Shown here in pieces: positions 19,497-27,370 of a stretch of DNA of 64,000 nt. The position numbers were made by a program, and so were the translations under genes. The DNA comes from DAOUAT01 sp964551735 (lineage in GTDB: Bacteria; Chloroflexota; Anaerolineae; CG2-30-64-16): the NCBI GenBank assembly GCA_964551735.1, contig CAZKEF010000010.1:62001-126000 (forward strand), given 5' to 3'. The notes below the pieces were generated by a model that saw only the letters and a program-made list of their open reading frames with translations, had not been told where the DNA came from and ran no database searches. Numbering within the stretch: the stretch's first letter is position 1; every line of letters begins with the position of its first letter.

Positions 19497-21668
19497 TTAT
19501 GCGCTTAAGATGACCCGCGCATCCACCGCGACCGCGCCCTGGCCCTGCGGCAGCACCAGCAGCGGGTTGACGTCCAGCTCAGCGATCTCCGGGTGATCGG
19601 CCGCCAGGTGGCCGATGCGCACGATGGCATCGGCCAGCGCGTGGCGGTCGGCCGGCGGCGCGCCGCGCAGACCGGCCAGCAGCTTCGCCGAGCGCACTTC
19701 ATCGATCAGCGCCTCCGCGTCCGCGTGGGTCAGCGGCGCCAGCCGGAAGCTGACGTCAGCCAGCGCCTCGACATAGACGCCGCCCAGCCCGAACATGATC
19801 AGCGGCCCGAAGGTGGGATCGCGCTTCACACCGATGATCACCTCCTGGCCGCCGGCCACCATCTGCTGCACCTGCACCCCGCGGATGTGCGCGTGCGGGT
19901 GCGCGACTCTCGCCCGTGCGATGATCTCGGCGAAGCCGGCCCGAGCTGCGTCCGCGTCCCCCACATTCAACAGCACGCCGCCGATGTCGCTCTTGTGCAG
20001 GATGTCCGGGCTGATCAGCTTCAGCGCCACGGGGAAGCCGACCTCGGTAGCCAGGGCCGCGGCCTCGTCCGGACTGGCCGCCAGCGCCTCGCCGGGCGTG
20101 GTGATCCCATATGCCGCCAGCAGCGGCCGCGCCTCGGCCGCGTCCAGCGCGGCCCGGCCGGCCGCTCGCGCGCCAGACAGCGCCCCTGCCACTGCGCGGC
20201 GCGCCTGTTCGCGTTGTTGGGGCGCGGCCTTCGCGTTCACCTGCGCCGGGGCGACCGCAGAGGGTGCGCCCCTACGCAGCCACTGGGCGCGGCGCCACAA
20301 CACCCCGAACGCCTCCACCGCGTCCTCCGGGAAGGTGTAGGCGGGGAGGTCGGCGCCGCGGGCGACCGCGAACGCGGCGTCCAGGCTGGCCTCGCCCATC
20401 AGGCAGATCAGCACAGGTTTGGCCGGCGCGCGGCGGGCTGCGGCGGCAAAGGCTTCCACCACAGCCACCGGGTTGACGAGCACCTGAGGCACCAGGATTG
20501 CCAGGACGCCGTCGCACCCGGGGTCGGCCAGCACGGTGTCCACCGCGCGGCGATAGCCGTGCTCGTCCGCGCCGCCAAGCAGATCCACCGGCCCGGCGAC
20601 CTGCGCGTCGGCCGGCAGGAAGCTGCGGAGGACGGCCTGGGCCTCCGCGCCGGTGCGCGCGAGCTGCAAACCGGCCGGCTCTAACGCATCGGCGGCCAGC
20701 GCGGCCGGGCCGCCTGCGTTGGTGACAATCGCGATCCGGTTGCCCGCAGGCAAGGGTTGGCAGGCCAGGGCCAGGGCCGCGTTGAAGAGGCCTTCGATAC
20801 GCTCGACTTCGATGGCGCCGGCCTGGAGGCAGGCCGCGCGGAACGCGGCGTGAACGCCCGCCAGCGCGCCGGTGTGCGAGGCGGTTGCGGCTTGCCCGCC
20901 AGCCGTCCGACCGGTCTTCAGGGCCAGCACCGGTTTGACCGCGGCCGCTTTGCGCAGCGCGTGGAAGAACGCGGGGCCGCCTTTGACGTCTTCCAGATAG
21001 ATTGCGATCACCCGGCTGGCCTCGTCGGCGGCCAGGAAGGGGATCACGTCGGTCTCGTTGACGTCGGCCTCGTTGCCCACGCTGAGGAAGCGGCTGAAGC
21101 CGATACCGCGGCCCACGGTCCAGTCAATGATGCCTCCGCACAGCGCGCCCGATTGCGACAGGAACGCGATATGGCCCACGGGCGGCATCCCCTTGACGAA
21201 GGTGGTATTCAGCGGCGTATGGGTGTCAATCACGCCGATGCCGTTGGGGCCCATCAGGCGCATGCCGTAACGCTCGGCGATGGCCACTATCTCGCGCTCG
21301 CGGGCGGCGCCGGCCGGTCCCACCTCGCGGAAGCCGCCGGAGATCACCACCGCAGCCTTGACCCCGCGGCGGCCGCACGCGTCCACCGCAGCCGGCACGG
21401 CTGCGGCCGGGATGATCAGCACGGCCAGCTCCACCGGGTCGGGCACGGCCGCGATGTCGGGGTAGCAGCGCACGCCCAGGATCTCGTCGGCCTTGGGGTT
21501 GATGGGGTAGACCGGGCCGGGGTAGCCGTGTTGGGGATCCAGCAGGTTGCGGATCACGCCGTAGGAAAGTTTGCTGGGATCGCGGCTGGCCCCGATCACC
21601 GCGACACCGCGCGGCGTGAAGAAGGGCGCCAGGGAAGCGGAACGGTTGGGTAGATCGGACATGTTCAA
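19497..21668 (-). CDS. NDP-forming acyl-CoA synthetase (acetate-CoA ligase family)
   Basis: A 723-residue single-chain protein with, in order, a CoA-binding Rossmann domain (RGVAVIGASRDPSKLSYGV), two succinyl-CoA-ligase-like domains with the phosphohistidine motif ATASHTGALAG near residue 255, and a C-terminal ATP-grasp domain (GFPVALKLISPDILHKSD; DVNPLLVLP). It interconverts acyl-CoA and free acid with ADP/ATP, a common energy-conserving step in fermenters; the acyl specificity is unknown. Residues about 465-474 (RRGAPSAVAP) come from a repeat inserted in the linker before the ATP-grasp part. Confidence 0.88.
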   Translation of the reverse strand: MNMSDLPNRSASLAPFFTPRGVAVIGASRDPSKLSYGVIRNLLDPQHGYPGPVYPINPKADEILGVRCYPDIAAVPDPVELAVLIIPAAAVPAAVDACGRRGVKAAVVISGGFREVGPAGAAREREIVAIAERYGMRLMGPNGIGVIDTHTPLNTTFVKGMPPVGHIAFLSQSGALCGGIIDWTVGRGIGFSRFLSVGNEADVNETDVIPFLAADEASRVIAIYLEDVKGGPAFFHALRKAAAVKPVLALKTGRTAGGQAATASHTGALAGVHAAFRAACLQAGAIEVERIEGLFNAALALACQPLPAGNRIAIVTNAGGPAALAADALEPAGLQLARTGAEAQAVLRSFLPADAQVAGPVDLLGGADEHGYRRAVDTVLADPGCDGVLAILVPQVLVNPVAVVEAFAAAARRAPAKPVLICLMGEASLDAAFAVARGADLPAYTFPEDAVEAFGVLWRRAQWLRRGAPSAVAPAQVNAKAAPQQREQARRAVAGALSGARAAGRAALDAAEARPLLAAYGITTPGEALAASPDEAAALATEVGFPVALKLISPDILHKSDIGGVLLNVGDADAARAGFAEIIARARVAHPHAHIRGVQVQQMVAGGQEVIIGVKRDPTFGPLIMFGLGGVYVEALADVSFRLAPLTHADAEALIDEVRSAKLLAGLRGAPPADRHALADAIVRIGHLAADHPEIAELDVNPLLVLPQGQGAVAVDARVILSA
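20248..20276. repeat. GGGGCGACC...GGTGCGCCCCTAC repeat inside a coding gene
   Basis: GGGGCGACCGCAGAGG followed by GTGCGCCCCTACG is an imperfect inverted repeat read in frame in the acyl-CoA synthetase. A cluster of relatives fills 47490-47690 (GCGACCGCTGAGGGATCGCC and others). Confidence 0.65.
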
Positions 21669-21682
21669 CTCCGTTGTTGAAA

Positions 21683-22441
21683 TCAGCGACCGGTTTCCGC
21701 AGCCAGTGGCACGGTCAGCGCTAGGTCGTCGGTGATGATGGCGTCAACGCGCAGGTCAACCATCCGGCGGATGTCGGCCTCTTCGTTGACAGTCCAGACG
21801 CGCACCGGCATTTTCGATGCGCGTGCAGCGGCCATGTACGCGGCGTCCACCATGACCAGCTCAGGGTGCAGGCCGCCGGCGCGGCTGTGCCGGCGGATCA
21901 AGCCCCAGCGCGTCCAGCCGGGCAGGTCGGGCGCCAGCAGCAGGCCGGTTTCTATCTCGGGCCCGGCCTGCTTGGCCGCGCGCAGGATAAACGGGTTAAA
22001 AGAGCTCAGCACGACCTGGTCGGCCATCTTGTGGTCGCGCACGGCCCGCACTACATCCGGCGCCAGGCTCTTGCTGGCCATGTCGAAGGATTTCAGCTCG
22101 ATGTTAACCAGCAGTTTGTCCCGGAGCAAGTTCAGCACCTCGTCCAACGTGGGGATGCGCGTGCCGGCGAACTGCGGGCTGAACCAACTGCCGGCATCCA
22201 GCGCACGCAGCTCGGCCAAGGTATGGGCAGTGACGCGGCCCGTGCCGGTGCTGGTCTTGTCCAAATTGGTGTTATGGAAGATCACCAGGCCGCCATCGGA
22301 GCTGTATTGCACGTCCAACTCGACACCGTCGGCGCCCAGGCGGACCGCGGCCTCGAAGGCCGGCAGCGTGTTCTCGGGTGCGACCTTGCTGGCGCCCCGG
22401 TGGCCGAAGACCAACGGCCGATCAGGATGTGGCCTCTGCAT
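21683..22441 (-). CDS. ugpQ: Glycerophosphodiester phosphodiesterase
   Basis: A 252-residue GDPD-family protein. Catalytic parts are FGHRGASKVAPENTLPAF (His, Arg, Glu), ELDVQYSSDGGLVIFHN (metal-binding Glu/Asp and the second His) and NIELKS. It hydrolyses glycerophosphodiesters to glycerol-3-phosphate and an alcohol, probably in the cytosol since no signal peptide is present. It lies 14 nt upstream of the acyl-CoA synthetase on the same strand. The 40 nt above it carry GATTCGCTAATTCG repeats. Confidence 0.9.
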   Translation of the reverse strand: MQRPHPDRPLVFGHRGASKVAPENTLPAFEAAVRLGADGVELDVQYSSDGGLVIFHNTNLDKTSTGTGRVTAHTLAELRALDAGSWFSPQFAGTRIPTLDEVLNLLRDKLLVNIELKSFDMASKSLAPDVVRAVRDHKMADQVVLSSFNPFILRAAKQAGPEIETGLLLAPDLPGWTRWGLIRRHSRAGGLHPELVMVDAAYMAAARASKMPVRVWTVNEEADIRRMVDLRVDAIITDDLALTVPLAAETGR

Positions 22442-22481
22442 TGCTCCTCCTAGTTCGCTGATTCGCTAATTCGTTGATTCG

Positions 22482-23234
22482 CTACCCGTACTTCTTCACC
22501 AACTCCACCAACGTTTGTCCGTCCCATAGCTCCAGCGGCTTGCCGGTGGCCCATTCCCGCGCCTGGCGCGAGACGCCGCCGCTGGTCGCCAGCCAGCCGT
22601 AGTCGGCATTCTCATGGATCAACGTCCCGTACAGGTCGCGCACGGTGGGCTCGCCCACGGTGCCGCGATAGCGCTTGCACTGCACCAAGCCGTAGCGGAT
22701 CCCGCCGCCGTAAATAGCCAAGTCAATGCCATGGTCCGCGACGTGTTGAGTGTTTTTGACCCGGTAGCCGTTGAGCATGAACAGCATCCCCACCCACGTC
22801 TCAAATTCGTCAGGTTCCAGCGCCAGCATCTGGGCTACAGTGCGCACCTTGCCGAAGCGCTGGCGCAGGGCGGCCTGGCCGGCATCCCGCGCGGCCAGCA
22901 GCACCGGCCCAGCCAACGCCAGCATGTGGAGCGCGGCCATGATGATGGGCAGCCACCAGGGCAGCCAGGTCGCGGCCCAGCCTTGCCCCAGCCGTAGCGC
23001 GATCACTGCAGGCCAGAGGATGACCCAGGCCGCGGCCCCGATGAGCCAGGGCCAGGGGGTCTCGCCGGCCGGCACGAGCTGTCTGCCGGCCGGCCCGCGG
23101 CTCAAGCTGCGGACGACCCCTTTGCGCTCGAGCTCGGCGCGCGCGCGGGCGACCTCCGCTGGACTGGGCATCCATTCCGGTTCGCGGTAGACCTGTCCTT
23201 CTTCATTGGTCAATGCTGCCTGGAAATCGTTCAT
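22482..23234 (-). CDS. Membrane-anchored Mrr-like restriction endonuclease
   Basis: A 250-residue protein with a hydrophilic N-terminus and two hydrophobic helices (about residues 65-120: IGAAAWVILWPAVIAL and WLPIIMAALHMLALAG). A C-terminal Mrr-type PD-(D/E)xK domain follows: DHGIDLAIYGGG, LVQCKRYRG, VRDLYG, GWLATSGGVS. The D...QxK triad looks intact. Membrane-bound Mrr-fold proteins are known but poorly characterised; DNA cleavage here is inferred from the motif only. The upstream GTG-type extension is not used, and ATG 23234 begins MNDFQAALTN. Confidence 0.8.
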   Translation of the reverse strand: MNDFQAALTNEEGQVYREPEWMPSPAEVARARAELERKGVVRSLSRGPAGRQLVPAGETPWPWLIGAAAWVILWPAVIALRLGQGWAATWLPWWLPIIMAALHMLALAGPVLLAARDAGQAALRQRFGKVRTVAQMLALEPDEFETWVGMLFMLNGYRVKNTQHVADHGIDLAIYGGGIRYGLVQCKRYRGTVGEPTVRDLYGTLIHENADYGWLATSGGVSRQAREWATGKPLELWDGQTLVELVKKYG

Positions 23235-23266
23235 GGCGGGCAAATCCAACTGTGACGATGACCGCT

Positions 23267-23611
23267 TCAACTGCCGGCAGTTGCCTCCGCGTCCACCTGC
23301 GCATGGCGGAACCAATGTCGCGCGGCCATCAGATCTAGCGGGTCAATGCGCTGGGTCAAAAACGTGAGGACGTTGGCCAGTGGTCGGACGCGAGTTTCGA
23401 TGAGTTGGCGTTTGGCGGCGCCGTCTGCCACGAACGCAGTGGCAAACAGGAGACCTTCCCATGCCGCCTCGTAGTCCACCAGGCCGAGCAGCGCCAGCCG
23501 CCGCTCAGCCGTGGATAGGGCCACAGCAATGCCGTCCGGGGTCGTCAATTGGTTTTCGGTGTTTGAAGTCATGGGCAGCTTCTCCATCCGTTCCATCGGC
23601 CTGTGTTTCAT
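23267..23611 (-). CDS. Hypothetical protein
   Basis: A 114-residue mostly helical protein without membrane helix or signal peptide; I do not recognise it. Notable segments are AERRLALLGLVDYEAAWEGL and RVRPLANVLTFLTQRIDPL. The ATG at 23611 overlaps the stop of the GT39 gene by 4 nt (ATGA), which supports expression and the chosen start. An internal Met14 is an alternative. It sits between GT39 and the Mrr-like gene. Confidence 0.55.
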   Translation of the reverse strand: MKHRPMERMEKLPMTSNTENQLTTPDGIAVALSTAERRLALLGLVDYEAAWEGLLFATAFVADGAAKRQLIETRVRPLANVLTFLTQRIDPLDLMAARHWFRHAQVDAEATAGS

Positions 23612-25233
23612 GGCTCCCGTAAGCTATAGCGCGTCATTGCGACGCGCGCAAACTCGGCGCGGACAGTCTCGACGCCGTGCGCGGTGAACCAGCTTTCGGT
23701 CAGCCCGCGCGCGTCCCACAGCGGCATCTCCGAAGCGATGAGCCAGGCGGCCGGCGCGTCGCCGATGCGCTCGGCCAGCCAGGCGGCCGCTTCGGCTTCG
23801 GTCATGCCGTTGTTTGTGTACGGGCCATCGGCCCAGGGTAGGGCCAAGCTATTGGGATCCCGGCCACCGTTGGCATAATAGCTAAAAACGTACCGGTTGT
23901 AAGGAATCTGGAACACCAGCAGGTCATCAGGCGCCCGTTCGGCCAGCACGTACGCGGCCGCAGCGCGAAAATCCGACTTGATCGGCCGATTGGTCTGCGC
24001 GACCACGCCGATCCCGGCCACGACCAGCAGTGCAACCACCAGCGCGGCGCCGGCCGGCCGCCAGATGCGGCCGAACGCGACGCAGCCCAGGGCGATCAAC
24101 CCCAGGTACGCCGGCATGGCCCAGATCAGATAGCGCTCGGTGAAGATGGGGTGGATCAGCGAGATTGCGTAGATGCCCAGCGGGGGCAGGAGCAGCCAGG
24201 TCAGCAACAAGGCTAGGGCGCGGCGGGGGTCGAGAGGATGTGACCCGGACACTTCTCCGTCCGGCGCCGGAATTGAGGCTTCAGCCGGTTTCTCGCCTGG
24301 TGGATCAAACCGGCTGAAGCCTTGATTCCTGGCGGACTGAGGAGTGAGGTCATCTTGCCGGCCCTGCGCCCAACGCGGCCACAGGGCGAACGCGGCGATC
24401 AGCGCCACAGTGAACGGGAACAGCAGCAGCAATGAGCGCACCGGCGTCACGCCATAGCTGAACGCGCTCCACATCACGGCCAGGATATCGCCGAACGGCA
24501 CGAAGGGATAGCCGCTTTCGGCCCCGGGCGCAAGCCACATGTGCACTTGCCAGCGCGCCAGCGGCAGATAGGGCAGGATCAGGGCGGCCAGGTAGCCCAG
24601 CCCAGCCAGGCGACGCTTGCCTGCCTGCGAGCCGGACGGGGCCAGCAGCAGCCAAAGCACCTGCACTGGGACGACCAGAACGGCCAGCAGGTGCGTGTAA
24701 AATCCTAGGCTGGTGACGCCGTACAGCGCCAGCCAGCGCTGCCAGCTGCCCTGTTGCGCCGCAGCCAGGGTCAATAAAAGGGAGGCCGGCACAAGCACGG
24801 TAAGCGCGGCGTACATCTTGGCTTCCTGTCCGTACCACACCAGGTAGGGCGCGACGGCTAGTAGGACAGCAATGATGGCTGCGGCCGCTCGGCTGGCGGT
24901 CAACCGCGCCATCAAGATGTATCCGATGGGCACCGCCAACGCGCCGGCCAGTGCGGCCGGGAAGCGCAGGGCGAACTCGTCATGGCCCGCGGCTGCCAAC
25001 CAGGGGCGCATGGCCAGAAAGAAAAGGGGGCCGTTTTGGCCGGGGTCCCGGAACATGGCCAACAGCTCCGGCAGCGGCCCGGTCGCGAAGCGCAACGCGT
25101 CGACTTCATCGCGCCAGAGGCTCTGTTGCAGTAAGCCCAGCGTCCGTATGGCGAACGCCAGCCAGGTCAGGCCAAGCAGCAGCCCTCTCTGGTGGGCAAA
25201 ACCAGGCCAGGTACCGCGGGATTCATCGGCCAT
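23608..25233 (-). CDS. Glycosyltransferase family 39-like membrane protein
   Basis: A 541-residue polytopic protein. Near the N-terminus it has SLWRDEVDALRF, the acidic loop motif of ArnT/PMT-type (GT39/GT-C) transferases that use polyprenyl-phosphate sugars, then WYGQEAKMYAALTVL and about ten membrane helices. It would glycosylate lipids or proteins on the outer face of the membrane. Residues about 302-322 (between helices) are encoded by an inserted palindromic repeat. It shares 11 nt with the upstream Pro-rich gene. Confidence 0.8.
   Translation of the reverse strand: MADESRGTWPGFAHQRGLLLGLTWLAFAIRTLGLLQQSLWRDEVDALRFATGPLPELLAMFRDPGQNGPLFFLAMRPWLAAAGHDEFALRFPAALAGALAVPIGYILMARLTASRAAAAIIAVLLAVAPYLVWYGQEAKMYAALTVLVPASLLLTLAAAQQGSWQRWLALYGVTSLGFYTHLLAVLVVPVQVLWLLLAPSGSQAGKRRLAGLGYLAALILPYLPLARWQVHMWLAPGAESGYPFVPFGDILAVMWSAFSYGVTPVRSLLLLFPFTVALIAAFALWPRWAQGRQDDLTPQSARNQGFSRFDPPGEKPAEASIPAPDGEVSGSHPLDPRRALALLLTWLLLPPLGIYAISLIHPIFTERYLIWAMPAYLGLIALGCVAFGRIWRPAGAALVVALLVVAGIGVVAQTNRPIKSDFRAAAAYVLAERAPDDLLVFQIPYNRYVFSYYANGGRDPNSLALPWADGPYTNNGMTEAEAAAWLAERIGDAPAAWLIASEMPLWDARGLTESWFTAHGVETVRAEFARVAMTRYSLREP
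24269..24329. repeat. GAATCGAGGCTTCAGCCGG palindromic element inside the GT39 gene
   Basis: Arms at 24269-24291 and 24307-24329 pair over 23 bp with two mismatches. In frame it encodes NQGFSRFDPPGEKPAEASIP, a hydrophilic loop between membrane helices. Confidence 0.85.
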
Positions 25234-25807
25234 GAGACTGGTTACGCCGCGCGAGCCAGACGGCAGCGGCGCCTAAGCCGATCAACAGGAACACGCCCAT
25301 GCATAGCCAGAGATAGCTGAGGGCGACAATCCCTTCGCGGATCAGCCCTGCCAGCGTCACCGGCGTCGGCGCTGGTTCGGGTGTGGGGTCGGGCGGCGCA
25401 GGGGTGGGCCGGTAGACCACCGGCGGATTGCTGCGCAGTTCATCGGGATTGGTCAAGGTGGGCGCGGGCAGGAAGCCGGGAACGGTGGGATTTGCAGCGG
25501 TGGGCGCCGGGGCGACAGGCGCTTCCGTAACCTGAACCCCCGGCGCAGGTTCAGGCGGAGCCGTTGGCATAGCTGTTGCCGGCGGGATGATCCCGGTCGG
25601 CGCCGGGGTGGCGAGCTCCGCCGGCAAAGTGGCTGTAGGCCTAGCGGGGGATAAGGTTGCTGTGGGTGAGATGGGCGACTGCCCATCTGGCGGTGAGATC
25701 TGCAAGGTGGAACGCGCGATCACGCGCCCAGATGCGACCGCGGTCAACGCAGCGGCCAGGACCAGCACAGCAATCAATGACGAAATGTTTTGTGCTCGTT
25801 TGTGCAC
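25223..25807 (-). CDS. Membrane protein with long Pro/Thr-rich linker
   Basis: A 194-residue protein with an N-terminal hydrophobic helix (SSLIAVLVLAAALTAVASG), about 110 residues rich in Pro, Thr and Ala, and a C-terminal helix (YLWLCMGVFLLIGLGAAAVW) ending in a basic tail. No catalytic domain is visible; it may be a spacer or wall-spanning protein. The start is the GTG at 25807. Longer readings begin upstream of the TATAAT at 25847-25842 and would not be transcribed. It overlaps GT39 by 11 nt. Confidence 0.6.
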   Translation of the reverse strand: MHKRAQNISSLIAVLVLAAALTAVASGRVIARSTLQISPPDGQSPISPTATLSPARPTATLPAELATPAPTGIIPPATAMPTAPPEPAPGVQVTEAPVAPAPTAANPTVPGFLPAPTLTNPDELRSNPPVVYRPTPAPPDPTPEPAPTPVTLAGLIREGIVALSYLWLCMGVFLLIGLGAAAVWLARRNQSHGR

Positions 25808-25841
25808 AGGCCATAACCTGCCTTGAATGTCAGATGCAAGG

Positions 25842-25871
25842 ATTATAGCATGGTGGGTGGGGAAGGGCCAA
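25842..25871 (-). promoter_or_regulatory. Promoter of the Pro-rich protein / GT39 operon
   Basis: On the minus strand TTGGCC (25871-25866) and TATAAT (25847-25842) are spaced by 18 nt, about 35 nt upstream of the GTG start. Confidence 0.6.
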
Positions 25872-25884
25872 GCGAGCCGAACCG

Positions 25885-26712
25885 TCACTGGACCGCTGGC
25901 CGGACCGCGGCGACGTCCCCGGCCCATACCGTGTGCTCGTGGCCTTTATCATCCCGCACCAGCAACGCGCCCTCTCGCGTCACGCCGGTTGTGACGCCGG
26001 TCAGTTGGCTGGTCGGCAGGGCTACTGTGACGCGCTGGCCCACGGTGTCGAGCCGTGCAGCCCACGCGGTGTGAGGCGATTCGCCGGTCAGCAGCCGATC
26101 ATACCAGGCCTCGGTCTCTGCCAGGATAGCTGCCAGCAACGACAAGCGGTCAACTGGCCGGCCCAAAACCATCGAGAGGCTGACGGCAGTTTCGGTTAGG
26201 CTTGCTGGCGGCTGAGTGGCTCGGTTTTCGGCCCCGTCGCCCTGGTCAAACGCCACGTTGACGTTGAGCCCTAGGCCCAGTATGGCGTAGTCCAATCGCT
26301 CGCCCTCGCCGCGCAGCTCGGCCAGTATGCCGCCCAGCTTGCGGCCATGCAACACCAGGTCGTTCGGCCACTTGAGGTACGCCCGCACACCGGTGATTTG
26401 TTCGATCCCCCCTACTGCGCCTAACCCAAGGGTCATGGTTAACTGGCCGGCACGACGCAATGGGATCGTGGGCCGGAGCAACAGCGAGAACAACAGGCAT
26501 GTGCCCGGCGGTGCCCACCAGGAACGCTCCAAACGGCCGCGCCCCGCCGTTTGTGCGTCCGCCAGCACCAGGGTGCCGTCCCCTGCACCGTCCCGCGCCA
26601 ACTGATGCGCAACATCGTTTGTGGAGCCGGTGGTCGGGAAGTAGCTCACTGGCCGGCCCAGACGACGGGGGGTCAGTGCAGCTACGATTTGCTCAGCGGA
26701 TAAAGGTTGCAT
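25885..26712 (-). CDS. birA: Biotin--[acetyl-CoA-carboxylase] ligase
   Basis: A 275-residue class I biotin protein ligase lacking the N-terminal DNA-binding domain. Motifs are STNDVAHQLA, the biotinyl-AMP loop AGRGRLERSW, KWPNDLVLHGRKLGGIL and GLGLNVN, followed by the C-terminal SH3-like domain. It attaches biotin to carboxylase carrier domains. ATG 26712 is preferred to the TTG at 26718. The region to the divergent HIT gene holds the latter's promoter. Confidence 0.93.
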   Translation of the reverse strand: MQPLSAEQIVAALTPRRLGRPVSYFPTTGSTNDVAHQLARDGAGDGTLVLADAQTAGRGRLERSWWAPPGTCLLFSLLLRPTIPLRRAGQLTMTLGLGAVGGIEQITGVRAYLKWPNDLVLHGRKLGGILAELRGEGERLDYAILGLGLNVNVAFDQGDGAENRATQPPASLTETAVSLSMVLGRPVDRLSLLAAILAETEAWYDRLLTGESPHTAWAARLDTVGQRVTVALPTSQLTGVTTGVTREGALLVRDDKGHEHTVWAGDVAAVRPAVQ

Positions 26713-26805
26713 GCTCAAGCTCGCGTAATCAGGTTGGGTGAATCGAAGTCCAGTTTACAGCGCGCAGAGCAGGTGGTCAAGCTGCAGCCAGGGCTAATCT
26801 CTTGT

Positions 26806-26834
26806 TTGACGCATCGCGGCGGGGATGTTACACT
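26806..26834 (+). promoter_or_regulatory. Promoter of the HIT-MFS-hydrolase-mazF operon
   Basis: TTGACG (26806-26811) and TACACT (26829-26834) are spaced by 17 nt, 41 nt upstream of the HIT gene start, in the divergent gap with birA. Confidence 0.6.
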
Positions 26835-26875
26835 CGCTGCTGAGAACCTTGCAGCGCAAAGATGGGAGGCATGCA

Positions 26876-27370
26876 GTGAAGCAGCTCTTCACCCCCTGGC
26901 GCATGGCGTATATCCTCAGCGCCAAGCAACCGGACTGTATCTTTTGCGATATGTTGGAAGTAGAAGACGATCGTGACGCACTCGTGTTGCATCGAGGTCA
27001 GACAGCGTTCCTGGTGTTGAACAAGTACCCCTACAATAACGGTCATGTGATGGCGGTGCCTTATCGGCACATTGACACCCTCGAAAACCTGGCCCCTGAA
27101 GAACTGAGCGAGATCATGGCGTTGGTGGCTCTGAGCATGGGTGCATTGCGCCGGGCGCTGCGGCCACATGGGTTCAACGTGGGCGCTAACGTGGGCGCGG
27201 TCGCCGGCGCGGGGGTGCAGAATCATGTGCATTTTCACGTGGTACCTCGTTGGAGCGGCGACACCAACTTCATGGCGGTGTTCTCTGAAACCCGTGTGAT
27301 TCCGCAGTCATTAGCTGAGACGTATGATCAGGTCCTGGCCGCGCTCGCTGCGGTAGCCGGGGATGATTAA
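26876..27370 (+). CDS. HIT family nucleotide hydrolase/transferase
   Basis: A 164-residue histidine-triad protein with a zinc-type CIFC near the N-terminus and the triad NHVHFHVVPRW. The length and the KYPYNNGHVMAVPYRHI segment match the Ap4A phosphorylase/FHIT-like branch. It would cleave diadenosine polyphosphates or AMP adducts. The start is the GTG at 26876 with GGGAGG upstream. The stop overlaps the next MFS gene by 8 nt. Confidence 0.88.
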   Translation: MKQLFTPWRMAYILSAKQPDCIFCDMLEVEDDRDALVLHRGQTAFLVLNKYPYNNGHVMAVPYRHIDTLENLAPEELSEIMALVALSMGALRRALRPHGFNVGANVGAVAGAGVQNHVHFHVVPRWSGDTNFMAVFSETRVIPQSLAETYDQVLAALAAVAGDD

